NCBI RefSeq assembly: GCF_000026985.1
Contig: NC_017390.1
Span: 2,826,742-2,890,741, forward strand
Direction: 5' to 3'
Length of the DNA stretch: 64,000 nucleotides
Source: Erwinia pyrifoliae DSM 12163
Lineage (GTDB): Bacteria; Pseudomonadota; Gammaproteobacteria; Enterobacterales; Enterobacteriaceae
Part shown: one piece after another, positions 32,276 through 42,014 of the stretch
How the letters are laid out: each line of letters begins with the position of its first letter
Position numbering within the stretch: the first letter of the stretch is position 1
The notes under the pieces: model-generated
The model's database searches: none
The model's input: only the letters and a program-made list of their open reading frames with translations
Told to the model about the DNA's origin: nothing
Made by a program: the position numbers and the translations under genes

Positions 32276-32432
32276 CTTTAGACACTCATTTAACAGAATT
32301 TACACGCATAAACGGTTCTTACTCTGCAGGCAATTGATTTTACCTACAAAAGCGGTATGCAAATTGACGTGATGATATTAAACAGGAAGACGGGGAGAGT
32401 GCAAAGCAGGAATAAAGGAAAAATGGATTAAT

Positions 32433-32463
32433 GACTCACCGGGAGAATTTCTGCCGGTGAGTC
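32433..32463 (-). terminator. Terminator-like hairpin downstream of htpG
   Basis: GACTCACCGG (32433-32442) pairs with CCGGTGAGTC (32454-32463), a ten-base stem just past the htpG stop. On the minus strand it is followed by an AT-rich stretch with a short T run further on. Confidence 0.55.
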
Positions 32464-32492
32464 AACAGCTCTGTTACAGAATACTGTGCGGA

Positions 32493-34367
32493 TTATCCCA
32501 GCAGCAGCTGGTTCATCCGGCGGATAAACTGATTCGGATCTTCCAGCGTGCCTTTTTCGGCAAACAGCGCCTGATCCAGCAGCAGTTCGATCCACTCGGC
32601 AAAGCGTGCTTCATCCTGGGTGTCGACAGCGCGCTTCACTAACGCATGCTCAGGATTCAGCTCAAACAGATATTTCACCTCCGGCACATCCTGGCCCGCA
32701 GCGGCAAACAGTTTTGCCATCTGGGTCGTCATTTCGTTAGCTTCGGTGGTAACGATTGCCGGCGTATCGGTCAGGCGGTGCGTCAAACGCACTTCTTTCA
32801 CTCGCTCGCCCAGCAGGGTTTTTACCCGCTCAACAAAAGGCTCCAGCGCTTTCCCGGCTTCTTTCTGCTCTTCGGTTTCTTCGTCCGCCAGCTTGCTTAG
32901 CGCGTCGTCCGCCTTGCTGACCGACTGGAATGATTTTCCGTCGAACTCGGTGAGATAGCTCATCATCCATTCGTCAATGCGGTCTGAAAGCAGCAGAACC
33001 TCGATGCCTTTCTTGCGGAACAGCTCCAGATGCGGGCTGCTTTTCGCGGCAGCGTAGCTATCGGCAGTGATGTAATAAATCTTCTCCTGCCCTTCCACCA
33101 TGCGGCTGACATAATCTTCCAGCGATACGGTCTGCGCCGCCCCTTCGAAGCTGGTAGAGGCAAAACGCAACAGTTTGGCGATGGTTTCGGCATTGCTGCT
33201 GTCTTCTGCCGGGCCTTCCTTCAGCACCAGACCGAACTGCTGCCAGAATTTCTGGTATTTCTCTTCATCATCCTTCGCCACTCTCTCCAGCATCTGCAGT
33301 GAACGCTTGGTCAGCGCCCCGCGCAGCGTCTGGGTAATACGGCTGTCCTGCAGGAGTTCACGCGACACGTTGAGCGGCAGATCGTTAGAGTCAATCAGTC
33401 CTTTGACGAAGCGCAGATAGTTCGGCATAAACTGTTCGGCATCGTCCATGATAAACACGCGCTGCACGTACAGTTTCAGACCATGTTTGTGATCGCGGTT
33501 CCACATGTCCCACGGTGCCTGGGCCGGTATATACAGCAGGCTGGTGTACTCCTGCTTACCTTCTACCCGGTTGTGGCTCCAGGTAAGCGGGTCGGTAAAA
33601 TCGTGGGCAACGTGTTTATAAAACTCTTTGTATTCGTCTTCGCTGATATCAGACTTATTACGCGTCCACAGCGCCTGCGCTTTGTTGATCTTTTCCCAGG
33701 TGGTGGTGTCATCTTCTTCGTTATGGGTTTCGATCTCCACCGGCAAGGCAATATGGTCAGAGTATTTACTGATGACGCTGCGAACGCGCCACGCATCGAG
33801 GAATTCATCTTCACCTTCGCGCAGATGCAGGGTGATTTCGGTCCCGCGATCGCTTTTCTCAATGTCGGCAATGGTGTAATCGCCTTCACCGGCAGATTGC
33901 CAGAATACCCCTTCATCGGCAGCAGCCCCCGCAGCACGGGTACGCACGGAAACGTTATCCGCAACGATAAACGCCGAATAGAAACCCACGCCGAACTGGC
34001 CGATGAGCTGGCTGTCTTTGGCCTGGTCAGATCCCAGTGATTCAAGGAAGGATTTAGTCCCGGACTTGGCAATGGTGCCCAGGTTTTCAATGACTTCGTC
34101 GCGACGCATCCCGATACCGTTATCGCTGAGCGTCAGGGTACGTTTTTCCTTGTCGACCGCCACCCGCACGCGCAAGTCGCCATCCCCTTCGTACAGTTCC
34201 GGGGTAGATAACGCCTTGAAGCGCAGCTTATCAGCGGCATCGGAGGCGTTTGAGATCAGTTCGCGCAGGAAGATTTCTTTGTTTGAATAGAGCGAGTGGA
34301 TCATCAGGTGCAGAAGCTGTTTTACCTCTGACTGGAAGCCGCGTGTCTCTTGTCCTTTCATGGTCAT
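32493..34367 (-). CDS. htpG: Molecular chaperone HtpG (Hsp90)
   Basis: HtpG is the bacterial Hsp90, an ATP-driven dimeric chaperone of the cytosol. The 624-residue protein has the GHKL ATP site ([27 protein letters not shown]) in residues 1-215, the middle domain, and a C-terminal dimerisation domain. The ATG at 34367 ([11 protein letters not shown]) has GAGG at good spacing; a second ATG two codons on matches the E. coli start. A sigma-32 promoter precedes it. Confidence 0.97.
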   Translation of the reverse strand: MTMKGQETRGFQSEVKQLLHLMIHSLYSNKEIFLRELISNASDAADKLRFKALSTPELYEGDGDLRVRVAVDKEKRTLTLSDNGIGMRRDEVIENLGTIAKSGTKSFLESLGSDQAKDSQLIGQFGVGFYSAFIVADNVSVRTRAAGAAADEGVFWQSAGEGDYTIADIEKSDRGTEITLHLREGEDEFLDAWRVRSVISKYSDHIALPVEIETHNEEDDTTTWEKINKAQALWTRNKSDISEDEYKEFYKHVAHDFTDPLTWSHNRVEGKQEYTSLLYIPAQAPWDMWNRDHKHGLKLYVQRVFIMDDAEQFMPNYLRFVKGLIDSNDLPLNVSRELLQDSRITQTLRGALTKRSLQMLERVAKDDEEKYQKFWQQFGLVLKEGPAEDSSNAETIAKLLRFASTSFEGAAQTVSLEDYVSRMVEGQEKIYYITADSYAAAKSSPHLELFRKKGIEVLLLSDRIDEWMMSYLTEFDGKSFQSVSKADDALSKLADEETEEQKEAGKALEPFVERVKTLLGERVKEVRLTHRLTDTPAIVTTEANEMTTQMAKLFAAAGQDVPEVKYLFELNPEHALVKRAVDTQDEARFAEWIELLLDQALFAEKGTLEDPNQFIRRMNQLLLG

Positions 34368-34407
34368 TGCTACCTCAATGAAAACAGGTTGATGAACGTT
34401 GAGGTAA

Positions 34408-34435
34408 AGATGGGGATGTAAAAATGGATTTCAAG
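34408..34435 (-). promoter_or_regulatory. Sigma-32 (heat-shock) promoter of htpG
   Basis: On the minus strand CTTGAAA (34429-34435) and CCCCATCT (34408-34415) are separated by 13 bases, matching the sigma-32 consensus CTTGAAA-N13-17-CCCCATNT. It lies about 40 bases before the htpG start. Confidence 0.9.
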
Positions 34436-34437
34436 AC

Positions 34438-34456
34438 GGCACGAAGAGTTCGTGCC
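34438..34456 (-). terminator. Hairpin downstream of recR
   Basis: GGCACGAA and TTCGTGCC form an eight-base stem with a three-base loop just past the recR stop and just before the htpG promoter. There is no T tract, so any termination would be partial. Confidence 0.4.
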
Positions 34457-34466
34457 ATTTAGTTGC

Positions 34467-35072
34467 TCAGAATTTGAACTTCTGACGTCCGGCCAGTGAG
34501 TGCGACAGCGTGGTGCCATCGACCATTTCCAGTTCACCGCCCACCGGAACACCATGAGCAATGCGGCTGGCGTCCACGCCGTACTGTTCGCACAGGCTGG
34601 CGATGTAGTTAGCGGTCGCCTCACCTTCCACCGTCGGATTAGTGGCGAGGATCACTTCCTGAATCGATTCTTTTTCCAGCCGCTGCTCCAGCCGGTCGAG
34701 GCCTATGTCATCTGGCCCGATACCATCCAACGGCGACAGATGCCCCATCAGTACAAAGTAACGGCCAGCGAACTGCCCGGTTTGCTCGATGGCGTGGATA
34801 TCTGCCGGGCTTTCCACTACGCATATCAGCCCATTCTGCTGACGCCGTGGATTGGCGCAAATAGTGCAAATATCCTGTTCAGTGAAGGTACGGCAGTCGG
34901 CACAGTGCCCGATTTCCGACATCGCTCGCGTCAACGCCTGGGCCAGGCGCATCCCGCCGCTGCGATCGCGTTGTAACAGCTGAAAAGCCATGCGTTGAGC
35001 AGACTTAGGCCCAACGCCCGGCAGGCAACGCAGCGACTCCATTAATGTTTCGAGGAGTGGGCTGGTTTGCAT
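34467..35072 (-). CDS. recR: Recombination mediator RecR
   Basis: RecR works with RecF and RecO to load RecA on gapped DNA. The 201-residue protein has an N-terminal helix-hairpin-helix ([15 protein letters not shown]), the zinc finger C57-ADC60 and C69-TIC72, and a Toprim domain ([30 protein letters not shown]). Its ATG shares one base with the ybaB stop (TGATG). The ybaB-recR order is widely conserved. Confidence 0.97.
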   Translation of the reverse strand: MQTSPLLETLMESLRCLPGVGPKSAQRMAFQLLQRDRSGGMRLAQALTRAMSEIGHCADCRTFTEQDICTICANPRRQQNGLICVVESPADIHAIEQTGQFAGRYFVLMGHLSPLDGIGPDDIGLDRLEQRLEKESIQEVILATNPTVEGEATANYIASLCEQYGVDASRIAHGVPVGGELEMVDGTTLSHSLAGRQKFKF

Positions 35073-35401
35073 CAGAACGGCATCTTGAAGCCAGGTGGCA
35101 GAGACATTCCGTTTGATACCGTTGCCATTTTTTCTTTCTGTGCTTCAGCAATACGGCGAGCCGCATCATTGAAAGCCGCCGCCACCAAATCTTCCAGCAT
35201 ATCTTTGTCGTCTTCCAGCAGGCTTGGATCAACCTCTACCCGGCGACAGCTGTGTGAGCCATTAATCGTGACCTTCACCAAACCGGCCCCGGACTCGCCG
35301 GTAACTTCCATCGCGGCGATCTCTTCCTGCACCTGCGCCATTTTATCCTGCATTTGCTGGGCCTGTTTCATCAGGTTACCCAATCCGGCTTTACCAAACA
35401 T
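35072..35401 (-). CDS. ybaB: Nucleoid-associated protein YbaB/EbfC
   Basis: A 109-residue DNA-binding protein of the YbaB/EbfC family, acting as a dimer with tweezers shape. [21 protein letters not shown] opens the N-terminal helix and [15 protein letters not shown] lies in the C-terminal helix. It sits between dnaX and recR, 55 bases after dnaX, and its stop overlaps the recR start by one base. Confidence 0.96.
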   Translation of the reverse strand: MFGKAGLGNLMKQAQQMQDKMAQVQEEIAAMEVTGESGAGLVKVTINGSHSCRRVEVDPSLLEDDKDMLEDLVAAAFNDAARRIAEAQKEKMATVSNGMSLPPGFKMPF

Positions 35402-35456
35402 ACGTTTTCTCTCTTTAGCTCAGGCCACATCAACTCTGTCAGAGCGATGCGGCGGT

Positions 35457-37388
35457 TTAAACAGGTCGGATACTTTCTTCGTCTACTTCAGCATCGAAAA
35501 ACCGGCACAGCGTCTGAATATGCGTATCCGTTATAATCGACTGACGCGCCTGCGCCAGCTTCTCTTGGTAAATCTTTTGCCGCCACTCCAGTGGCGTTAG
35601 CTCTGCCGGATTATCATCCTCAATCACGGTTAATTCAATAGGGCGTCCGGCTGCCTCATTCAGGGCTTCATTCAGCACTTTTTGCGCTGAAGGGGAATTA
35701 AGATGACGCTGAGCCGAACGTAAATGCAGACAGATGCCGCTGTCGGTGGTCTCTTTCCACGCATTTAACGCCAGCTGTTGCACCAGTTTCGGCAGGGTGA
35801 GCGCAGCGATTTCAGCCGCCCAGGCATCGCGTTCCAGCGATTCTGCCACCAGCTTAACGACCAGCTCAGGGTGCTTTTCGTACTCCAGCGCATTGCGCAA
35901 CGCTTTGGGCGTTGCGCGCGGTTCCGTTTTGACTTCCTTAGGGTTTTGCGCTTTCCAACGATAGGCTTCTTGTTTTAACGGAGCCGCTTCGCCAGCGGTC
36001 TGTTGCTGACGCTGCTGCCCGCGCTCGCTGAACGCAGCGAGGCGATCCAGTACCGAACTTGCCGGCCGCGCATTCTGCGCTGCCGGCTCACTCTTTTTTG
36101 GCTTGCTCGCCCCCTGATGGCGCATTAACTGCGTTCGCGCCTGCAGGAGCTGGCTGGTGGCGTCCGGTAGCCCTTGAGACGTTGGCACCTGCGGTGCCGA
36201 CGCGGCCGCCGCTTCGCTGCGCGTTTCACTCTGAGTAGATGCCTGCGCTGGCAAAGCAGCGGGCGTCATCGCCGGGCGAGCTAGCGGTTCGGCAATCACC
36301 GCCTTAGGATGGAAAGCCAGCGCGCGCAGTAGCGTCATTTCAACGCCCATACGGCGATCCGGCGCGAAAGATAGCTCTTTGCGCCCCATCAGCAACGTCT
36401 GGTAATAGAGTTGCACATCAGCGGGAGGCAGCACCCGGGCCAGTTCGCGCAGCCGCTGGGCGACAGCGGCCATGTCATCACTCAGCGCAGAAGGCAGCAG
36501 CTGGATCATCGCCACGCGATGCAGCAACGCGAGCATTTCTACCAGCAGGGCTTCCCACTCGACCCCGCGCGTGGCGGCCTGATTGAGCAGCGCCATCACC
36601 TGCGCCCCGTCGGCGTGAACCAGCGCTTCAATCAGCGCCAGCGGCTGTTCATCATCAAGCATACCGAGCATATCGTTGACGGTGGCAGCAGTGACCTGCC
36701 CCTGCCCCATCGCGATCGCCTGATCGGTAAGACTCAATGCATCACGCATGCTGCCATCTGCCGCGCGAGCCAGCAGCTGAAGAGCGCGGGTTTCAGCGCC
36801 GATATTCTCGGCGTGAAGAACATGCGCCAACTGACCACGGATTTGTTCCTGATCCAACGCTTTAAGATGAAATTGCAGACAGCGTGACAAAATGGTGACC
36901 GGCAGCTTCTGCGGATCCGTGGTGGCCAACAGAAACTTAACGTGTTCCGGCGGTTCTTCAAGGGTTTTCAACAGCGCATTAAAACTGTGACGCGACAGCA
37001 TATGCACTTCGTCGATCAGATAGACCTTAAAACGACCGCGCGCCGGGGCATATTGGACGTTATCCAGGAGATCGCGGGTGTCTTCCACCTTAGTGCGTGA
37101 AGCGGCATCGATTTCAATCAGATCGACAAAGCGGCCCTGTTCAATCTCGCGGCAATTATCGCACTGCCCACAGGGAGTGGCAGTGATACCGGTTTCGCAG
37201 TTAAGCCCCTTCGCCAGCAGGCGGGCGATGGTGGTTTTCCCGACGCCACGGGTGCCGGAAAACAGATAAGCGTGATGGATACGGCCAAGGGACAAACCAT
37301 TAGCCAGCGCGGTCAGCACATGTTGCTGTCCGACAACATCGGTAAACGCTTGTGGACGCCACTTGCGGGCCAGTACCTGATAGCTCAT
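35457..37388 (-). CDS. dnaX: DNA polymerase III subunits tau and gamma
   Basis: DnaX is the clamp-loader ATPase; full-length tau also links polymerases and helicase. Walker A GTRGVGKTTIARL lies near residue 45, four zinc cysteines follow (CETGITATPCGQCDNC), then DEVHMLSRHSFNALLKTLEE (DExx box) and the SRC sensor in TILSRCLQFHL. The 643-residue tau carries a frameshift signal at codons 430-432 that would produce a 433-residue gamma. The tau-only C-terminus is present. Same operon as ybaB-recR. Confidence 0.97.
   Translation of the reverse strand: MSYQVLARKWRPQAFTDVVGQQHVLTALANGLSLGRIHHAYLFSGTRGVGKTTIARLLAKGLNCETGITATPCGQCDNCREIEQGRFVDLIEIDAASRTKVEDTRDLLDNVQYAPARGRFKVYLIDEVHMLSRHSFNALLKTLEEPPEHVKFLLATTDPQKLPVTILSRCLQFHLKALDQEQIRGQLAHVLHAENIGAETRALQLLARAADGSMRDALSLTDQAIAMGQGQVTAATVNDMLGMLDDEQPLALIEALVHADGAQVMALLNQAATRGVEWEALLVEMLALLHRVAMIQLLPSALSDDMAAVAQRLRELARVLPPADVQLYYQTLLMGRKELSFAPDRRMGVEMTLLRALAFHPKAVIAEPLARPAMTPAALPAQASTQSETRSEAAAASAPQVPTSQGLPDATSQLLQARTQLMRHQGASKPKKSEPAAQNARPASSVLDRLAAFSERGQQRQQQTAGEAAPLKQEAYRWKAQNPKEVKTEPRATPKALRNALEYEKHPELVVKLVAESLERDAWAAEIAALTLPKLVQQLALNAWKETTDSGICLHLRSAQRHLNSPSAQKVLNEALNEAAGRPIELTVIEDDNPAELTPLEWRQKIYQEKLAQARQSIITDTHIQTLCRFFDAEVDEESIRPV
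36088..36099 (-). other. Programmed -1 frameshift site of dnaX (gamma subunit)
   Basis: The slippery heptamer A AAA AAG (36093-36099, minus strand) is followed in the -1 frame by GAG TGA (stop at 36088-36090). A Shine-Dalgarno-like AGGGGG lies upstream, and an 11-base hairpin GCCGGCaGCGC...GCGCgGCCGGC (36061-36087) downstream. All three parts match the known E. coli signal. Confidence 0.9.
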
Positions 37389-37616
37389 TAAGACTTCATC
37401 ATCGAGTGGAATAAATTGTATTAGGGTTGTGGTAAACCCGGCCTGGCAACTATAACAGTTTATCGCCGTTGTCGTCTTATCGCTGTCACTTTATCACGCC
37501 CATGGCTTCGGTTCGCTGGCACAAGTCCGCCATGTTGACAGGGAAGAGAGAGAAGGATGAAAACAACAGCGGGAAAGCGAAAAAGGGCGGGCCAAGCCAG
37601 ACTGACCCCATCCCGG

Positions 37617-38168
37617 TCAGTGACCCGGGAAGTTCACCAGGCTATAGCTTTCAATGCCCAGTGCTTTCAGGCGCGCTTCGCCGCTCAGGTCAAACAGGTT
37701 GATAATGAATGCCGCATCCTTGACGCTGCCGCCCGCACGGCGGATCAGCTTCGCGGTCGCTTCAATGGTACCGCCGGTTGCCAGCAAATCATCCACTACC
37801 AGTACCACGTCACCCGGCTGAATCGCATCGCAATGCAGCTCCAGCGTATCGGTGCCGTACTCCAGCTCATAATCTTCAGCAAAGGTTTTACGTGGCAGTT
37901 TGCCCGGTTTACGCACGGGTACAAAGCCGACTCCCAGCCCCAGAGCGACAGGTGCGCCAAACAGAAAACCACGCGCCTCAGTACCCACTACCTTAGTGAT
38001 ACCTGCATGACGATAGCGTTCTACTAACAGTTTAATGCTCAGCGCAAACGCTTTCGGGTCTTCCAGCAGGCTGGTGACATCACGGAAGAGGATGCCCGGT
38101 TTAGGATAATCCGGGATGCTTTGGATACTGTTTTTTAGAAATTCAAGCTGCTGCGCAGTCGCGGTCAT
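37617..38168 (-). CDS. apt: Adenine phosphoribosyltransferase Apt
   Basis: Apt makes AMP from adenine and PRPP. The 183-residue protein shows [15 protein letters not shown] near the N-terminus and the PRPP-binding motif [13 protein letters not shown] near residue 125. Length and start ([16 protein letters not shown]) match the family. It stands alone between dnaX and ybaN. Confidence 0.97.
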   Translation of the reverse strand: MTATAQQLEFLKNSIQSIPDYPKPGILFRDVTSLLEDPKAFALSIKLLVERYRHAGITKVVGTEARGFLFGAPVALGLGVGFVPVRKPGKLPRKTFAEDYELEYGTDTLELHCDAIQPGDVVLVVDDLLATGGTIEATAKLIRRAGGSVKDAAFIINLFDLSGEARLKALGIESYSLVNFPGH

Positions 38169-38322
38169 AATCTTGTGCCTGGTAAAAACAAATCTGACTC
38201 ACGCAGCCTCATTACACGCGGCAATCATTGCTGCGTGAAATTCAAACATCGGGGGGAAGCCGCGCACGAAAACGACCAAATCTATGCAAAGCGCCGGGCA
38301 ATTGCAACCGTATTCAGCAAAA

Positions 38323-38700
38323 TCAGGGTTTTTCTTGTCCTGTATCATGCACCGGTAGCCGGATTATAAAAACGATCAGCAGGATGAGGATTGCCAGTAA
38401 CACGAGCCGGAGCCAAAAAATATTGACCATCCACAGCGACAAAGCAAAGGTGAGTAAAATAAACACGATTACCTTGCCCTTAACACCCGGCGGCATGGCG
38501 TGGTGGTGCTGCCAGTAGCGCAGATAGCGCCCAAACATCGAACGATGCAACAGCCACTGGTGAAAGCGCGGCGAAGATCGGGCAAAGCACCACGCGGCCA
38601 GCAGCAAAAAAGGCGTGGTGGGCAACAGTGGCAGGATAACGCCAATAGTGGCTAATATCACGGCTAACCAACCCAGAGTCATCAGGATGTAACGTTGCAT
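38323..38700 (-). CDS. ybaN: DUF454 inner membrane protein YbaN
   Basis: A 125-residue membrane protein of the DUF454 family. The N-terminus has LGWLAVILATIGVILPLLPTTPFLLLAAWCFARSS, here cited in two parts as a helix followed by the PTTPFLL family signature, then SPRFHQWLL. Two further hydrophobic segments lie at the C-terminus. Function is not established. It is divergent from priC, as in E. coli. Confidence 0.93.
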   Translation of the reverse strand: MQRYILMTLGWLAVILATIGVILPLLPTTPFLLLAAWCFARSSPRFHQWLLHRSMFGRYLRYWQHHHAMPPGVKGKVIVFILLTFALSLWMVNIFWLRLVLLAILILLIVFIIRLPVHDTGQEKP

Positions 38701-38766
38701 GGGAAGCCCGCATAATCAGAGTTAAATTCAGGTTATCATACCGGGATTAACGCCGGGGAAATGCCA

Positions 38767-39303
38767 ATGAAGAGCACAGTTTTATTGCAACAACTGGAAA
38801 TCCAGCTTGAAAAGCTGGCGCAAGCCGTGGAGCCTCATGCCAATAAGCGGACGACACAGGCACGCTTCGACCATCAGTTATTTCATTGCCATACCACACG
38901 ACTTGGCGATTATTTGCTTGAAGTACGTCAAACGCTGGCACAGTTAGCGCAAAGCGTGCGTGATAACCGCACCGAAAGCGTGGCGTGGATGGCCGAACGG
39001 GTGGTTTTACAGATGAGCGCGCTACAGCGTGAAATCGCAACGCAAAAAATGCGCAGCAGCGAGCAACGTCCGGCACCAGTCAAAGAAAATTTGTACGAGA
39101 AGCTGGCGGCACATCAGGACTTTGAGCGCCGCCTGCGCGCCATGATCGGCGATCGTGAAAGCCTGTTGGCGCAGCAGGAGACGCTGATCCAGCAGCAACA
39201 CTTACAACGCGAGCTGGCGGCGCTGGAAGGACGTTTGCAGCGTTGTCTGCAGGCTGTGAAACGGATTGAGCGCGCCATTGAAAACCGTGAACGTGGATTA
39301 TAA
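38767..39303 (+). CDS. priC: Primosomal replication protein N'' PriC
   Basis: PriC reloads DnaB helicase at stalled forks independently of PriA. The 178-residue basic, helical protein has ARFDHQLF near residue 30 and HQDFERRLRAMIGDRESLL near residue 115, the conserved parts of the family. The ATG at 38767 (MKSTVLLQQLEIQ) matches the E. coli start and has GGGGA seven bases upstream; ATG 38761 is the alternative. Confidence 0.9.
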   Translation: MKSTVLLQQLEIQLEKLAQAVEPHANKRTTQARFDHQLFHCHTTRLGDYLLEVRQTLAQLAQSVRDNRTESVAWMAERVVLQMSALQREIATQKMRSSEQRPAPVKENLYEKLAAHQDFERRLRAMIGDRESLLAQQETLIQQQHLQRELAALEGRLQRCLQAVKRIERAIENRERGL

Positions 39304-39307
39304 TATA

Positions 39308-39429
39308 ATCGAAATAATTCGAGTTGCAGGAAGACGGCAAGCGGGTGAATCCCGATGAGCTGACTACAGTCAGTGATTCAGGTGAACACGCGTAGCCAAC
39401 GCTCCTGCAGCTTGAAGTATGACGGATCT
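39308..39429. repeat. ERIC-like intergenic repeat, copy 1
   Basis: About 122 bases with an imperfect palindromic layout. The centre GTGAATCCCGATGAGCT...AGTCAGTGATT matches the ERIC core (GTGAATCCCCAGGAGCT...AAGTAAGTGACT) with several changes. The outer arms TTGCAG and CTGCAG pair. Copy 2 follows directly at about 95 percent identity. Confidence 0.8.
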
Positions 39430-39552
39430 ACCCTAAATAATTCGCGTTGCAGGAAGGCGGCAAGCGGGTGAATCCCGATGAGCTGACTACAGTCAGTGAT
39501 TCGGGTGAACACGCGTAGCCAACGCACCTGCAGCTTGAAGTATGACGGGTAT
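39430..39552. repeat. ERIC-like intergenic repeat, copy 2
   Basis: A second copy in the same orientation, abutting copy 1, with ends TACCCTAAATAATTC and GTATGACGGGTA that are imperfect inverted repeats. It differs from copy 1 at only a handful of positions. The YeaQ-like gene begins 31 bases beyond. Confidence 0.8.
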
Positions 39553-39583
39553 AAGCCTTTTATGACTGGAGCAGCAATAATAT

Positions 39584-39829
39584 ATGGGTCTGCTTACCTG
39601 GATTGTCATCGGCCTGCTGGTGGGTTTTGTGGCCTGGAGCCTGTTCCCCGCTCGGGCCAGCGGGCTGGTCAGCTCGCTGGTGCTTGCCGCCGTCGGTGCG
39701 TTGATCGGCGGATATATCAGTAGCTACTTCGATTACGGTTCTCTCACCGCTTTTAACTCGCACGCCCTGCTGCTGGCGCTGGCCGGAGCGCTAATCATGG
39801 CCGGCGTGGGTAAAATTCTGCGCATTTAA
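39584..39829 (+). CDS. GlsB/YeaQ/YmgE-family stress membrane protein
   Basis: An 81-residue membrane protein with three hydrophobic segments and the glycine-rich pattern WIVIGLLVGFVAWSLFP, LVLAAVGALIGGYISSYF and LLALAGALIMAGVGKILRI. This is the transglycosylase-associated (GlsB/YeaQ/YmgE) family, small stress-linked membrane proteins of unknown action. It is not at this position in E. coli and follows the ERIC-like pair. Confidence 0.85.
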   Translation: MGLLTWIVIGLLVGFVAWSLFPARASGLVSSLVLAAVGALIGGYISSYFDYGSLTAFNSHALLLALAGALIMAGVGKILRI

Positions 39830-39867
39830 AACTTCAGCTTATGCTGTACATCTGATAAGGAAACCCT

Positions 39868-40017
39868 ATGTCGCTGGAAAATGCGCCAGAAGAAGTTAAG
39901 CTAGCCGTTGATTTGATTATGTTGCTTGAGGAAAATGAGGTTGCTCCGGCAACCGTACTGGCGGCACTGGCTATTGTACAACGAGATTTTGAACAAAAAG
40001 TCATTGCACTGGCGTAA
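39868..40017 (+). CDS. rsmS: Small regulatory protein RsmS (YbaM)
   Basis: A 49-residue protein starting [20 protein letters not shown], almost the same as E. coli YbaM over its N-terminal half. RsmS has been described as a pleiotropic regulator that lowers secondary metabolite and enzyme output in Pectobacterium and Serratia relatives. AAGG lies seven bases before the ATG. It sits between priC and acrR; the mscK gene found here in E. coli is missing. Confidence 0.88.
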   Translation: MSLENAPEEVKLAVDLIMLLEENEVAPATVLAALAIVQRDFEQKVIALA

Positions 40018-40024
40018 TTCGCCA

Positions 40025-40663
40025 TCAGGTCGGTTTGCGCAGAGTGACGCTGTAGTTCAACATATCAATTAAGGTCGCCACCAGCTGAGGCGCATCTTCA
40101 GCCAGGTCAAAGCTTTCCGGCATAAAAAGCCAGTTTTCCATGATGCCGCTAACATAGCCGCGCATCACCACCGCAGCGCGCCGGGTATCCAGATTTTCAG
40201 GAAGTTGCTTTGCTGCAATACACTCGGTCAGCACCTCTTCTATCTTTTCATAACATTCCAGGTAGAGGTTTTGCTGCATCAGTTGCAGGGTGGTCATTTC
40301 ACCCACGAACTCACATTTATGGTAAATGATTTCCATAAGCGCACGTCTTCTCGGGTCGGTGGCAGTCGCTTCAAACACATACAGAAGCATTGCACGCATC
40401 ACGGAGAGTGGATCAGCCGGGTATTTTGATTGATACTCAAGTTCCCGGGTCGTCAAACCGGATTCGGACTGGGTCCAGATTTCATTGAGCAAATCGGTTT
40501 TATTTTTGAAATGCCAATAAATCGCCCCTCGCGTCACGCCTGCGCCTGCGGCAATGTCCGCCAGTGACGTTTTAGCAACGCCATGTTCAGAAAAACGCTT
40601 GATAGCCGCATCTATGATGTGATTGCGCGTTTCCTGCGCTTGTTGTTTGGTATTTCGTGCCAT
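40025..40663 (-). CDS. acrR: TetR-family repressor AcrR
   Basis: AcrR represses acrAB and itself and lets go on binding drugs or dyes. The 212-residue protein begins [20 protein letters not shown]; its helix-turn-helix is [21 protein letters not shown] near residues 32-52, cited here from the recognition end [14 protein letters not shown]. It is divergent from acrA with the shared operator between. Confidence 0.96.
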   Translation of the reverse strand: MARNTKQQAQETRNHIIDAAIKRFSEHGVAKTSLADIAAGAGVTRGAIYWHFKNKTDLLNEIWTQSESGLTTRELEYQSKYPADPLSVMRAMLLYVFEATATDPRRRALMEIIYHKCEFVGEMTTLQLMQQNLYLECYEKIEEVLTECIAAKQLPENLDTRRAAVVMRGYVSGIMENWLFMPESFDLAEDAPQLVATLIDMLNYSVTLRKPT

Positions 40664-40691
40664 GGCGGTATGATTGACAACGCTTCAGACT

Positions 40692-40715
40692 TACATACAT
40701 TTGCGAATGTATGTA
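40692..40715. promoter_or_regulatory. AcrR operator
   Basis: A 24-base near-perfect palindrome, TACATACATTTG followed by CGAATGTATGTA. It matches the E. coli AcrR operator with one base changed. It lies 28 bases upstream of acrR and 89 bases upstream of acrA. Confidence 0.93.
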
Positions 40716-40804
40716 CCATAGCACGACTAAAATTTAAACGCAGCAATGGGTTTGTGGGTTTGTAATCCATTGAACAATCGATATCGGACATTCGAGGTTT
40801 ATTT

Positions 40805-41998
40805 ATGAACAAAAACAGAGGGCTAACGCCTCTGGCGGCCGTTCTGATGCTTTCAGGGAGCTTAGCGCTGACTGCGTGTGATAACAAAGATTCGCAGCAG
40901 ACTGGACAACAGCAGGCACCAGAAGTAGGCATCACAACGTTAAAAAGCGCCCCGCTTAAAATTACTACCGATCTGCCAGGTCGTACCTCGTCGTTCCGAG
41001 TCGCAGAAGTTCGCCCACAGGTTTCAGGCATTATCTTGAAACGCAACTTCGTTGAGGGTAGCGATATCAAGGCTGGTGAGTCTCTATATCAAATCGATCC
41101 GGCGACCTATCAGGCCGCATACGATAGCGCTAAAGGCGATCTGGCACAGGCACAGGCTAATGCGCAAATTGCTGCAACAACCGTAAAACGCTATAAACCC
41201 CTGATGGGGACTCAGTACATCAGCCAGCAGGACTACGACACGGCTGTCGCCACCCAGAGCCAGACGGCAGCGGCCGTTGTGGCGGCACGGGCAGCGGTAG
41301 AGTCAGCTCATATTAATCTTGCCTATACCAAAGTCACCTCGCCGATCGATGGGCGCATTGGTAAATCTTCCGTGACCGAAGGGGCGTTGGTCACCAGCGC
41401 ACAAACGACCGCGCTGGCAAGCGTACAGCAGCTGGATCCAATCTATGTTGACGTGACGCAGCCCAGTGAAGACTTTATGCGCCTGCGTGAAGAGCTGGCT
41501 TCCGGTAAGTTGCAGCAGACCAACGGAAAAGCGGAAGTTAAACTGCTTTTGCAAAATGGGAGTGAATACGCCCAAAGTGGAACATTAGAATTCTCTGATG
41601 TTACCGTTGATGAGACCACCGGCTCCATCACTCTGCGCGCCATTTTCCCTAACCCGGATCATAACTTGCTGCCGGGCATGTTTGTCCGTGCACGTCTGGA
41701 TGAAGGCACCAACCCGAACGCGCTGTTAGTCTCTCAGCAAGGCGTAACGCGCACGCCAACTGGCCAGGCAACTGCCATGGTGGTCGGCCCGGATAACAAG
41801 GTTGAATCACGTAATCTGACCGCCGATCGGGCTGTAGGTGATAAGTGGCTGGTCACTGAAGGTCTTAACGCCGGCGACCGCGTTATTATTACCGGTCTGC
41901 AGCGGGTGAAACCCGGTGCAACGGTGACACCACAGGAAGTGAGCGACGATAGCGCCAACGCAACGACCCAGGCGCAATCTGAAAAACCGAAGTCTTAA
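40805..41998 (+). CDS. acrA: AcrA, periplasmic adaptor of the AcrAB-TolC pump
   Basis: AcrA is a lipoprotein that bridges AcrB and TolC. The 397-residue precursor has a signal peptide with lipobox LTAC (lipidated Cys near residue 25), a biotinyl-lipoyl domain with EVRPQVSGIILKRNFVEGS, a coiled-coil hairpin, and a beta-barrel domain ending GLNAGDRVIITGLQRVKPG. GAGG precedes the ATG. In Erwinia the pump gives tolerance to plant phenolics and is a virulence factor. Confidence 0.97.
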   Translation: MNKNRGLTPLAAVLMLSGSLALTACDNKDSQQTGQQQAPEVGITTLKSAPLKITTDLPGRTSSFRVAEVRPQVSGIILKRNFVEGSDIKAGESLYQIDPATYQAAYDSAKGDLAQAQANAQIAATTVKRYKPLMGTQYISQQDYDTAVATQSQTAAAVVAARAAVESAHINLAYTKVTSPIDGRIGKSSVTEGALVTSAQTTALASVQQLDPIYVDVTQPSEDFMRLREELASGKLQQTNGKAEVKLLLQNGSEYAQSGTLEFSDVTVDETTGSITLRAIFPNPDHNLLPGMFVRARLDEGTNPNALLVSQQGVTRTPTGQATAMVVGPDNKVESRNLTADRAVGDKWLVTEGLNAGDRVIITGLQRVKPGATVTPQEVSDDSANATTQAQSEKPKS

Positions 41999-42014
41999 CA
42001 GGAGCCGCTGATAC

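Noticed and set aside
37600..37625. CTGACC/GGTCAG hairpin as apt terminator
   Set aside because: It overlaps the apt stop and the nearest T run is more than 20 bases away.
39308..39552. Repeated units as a CRISPR array
   Set aside because: Only two long, near-identical copies with no unique spacers; they match the ERIC core.
40716..40740. MarA/SoxS/Rob box upstream of acrA (ATAGCACGACTAAAATTTAAAC)
   Set aside because: GCAC is present but the second half does not fit the consensus at the right distance.
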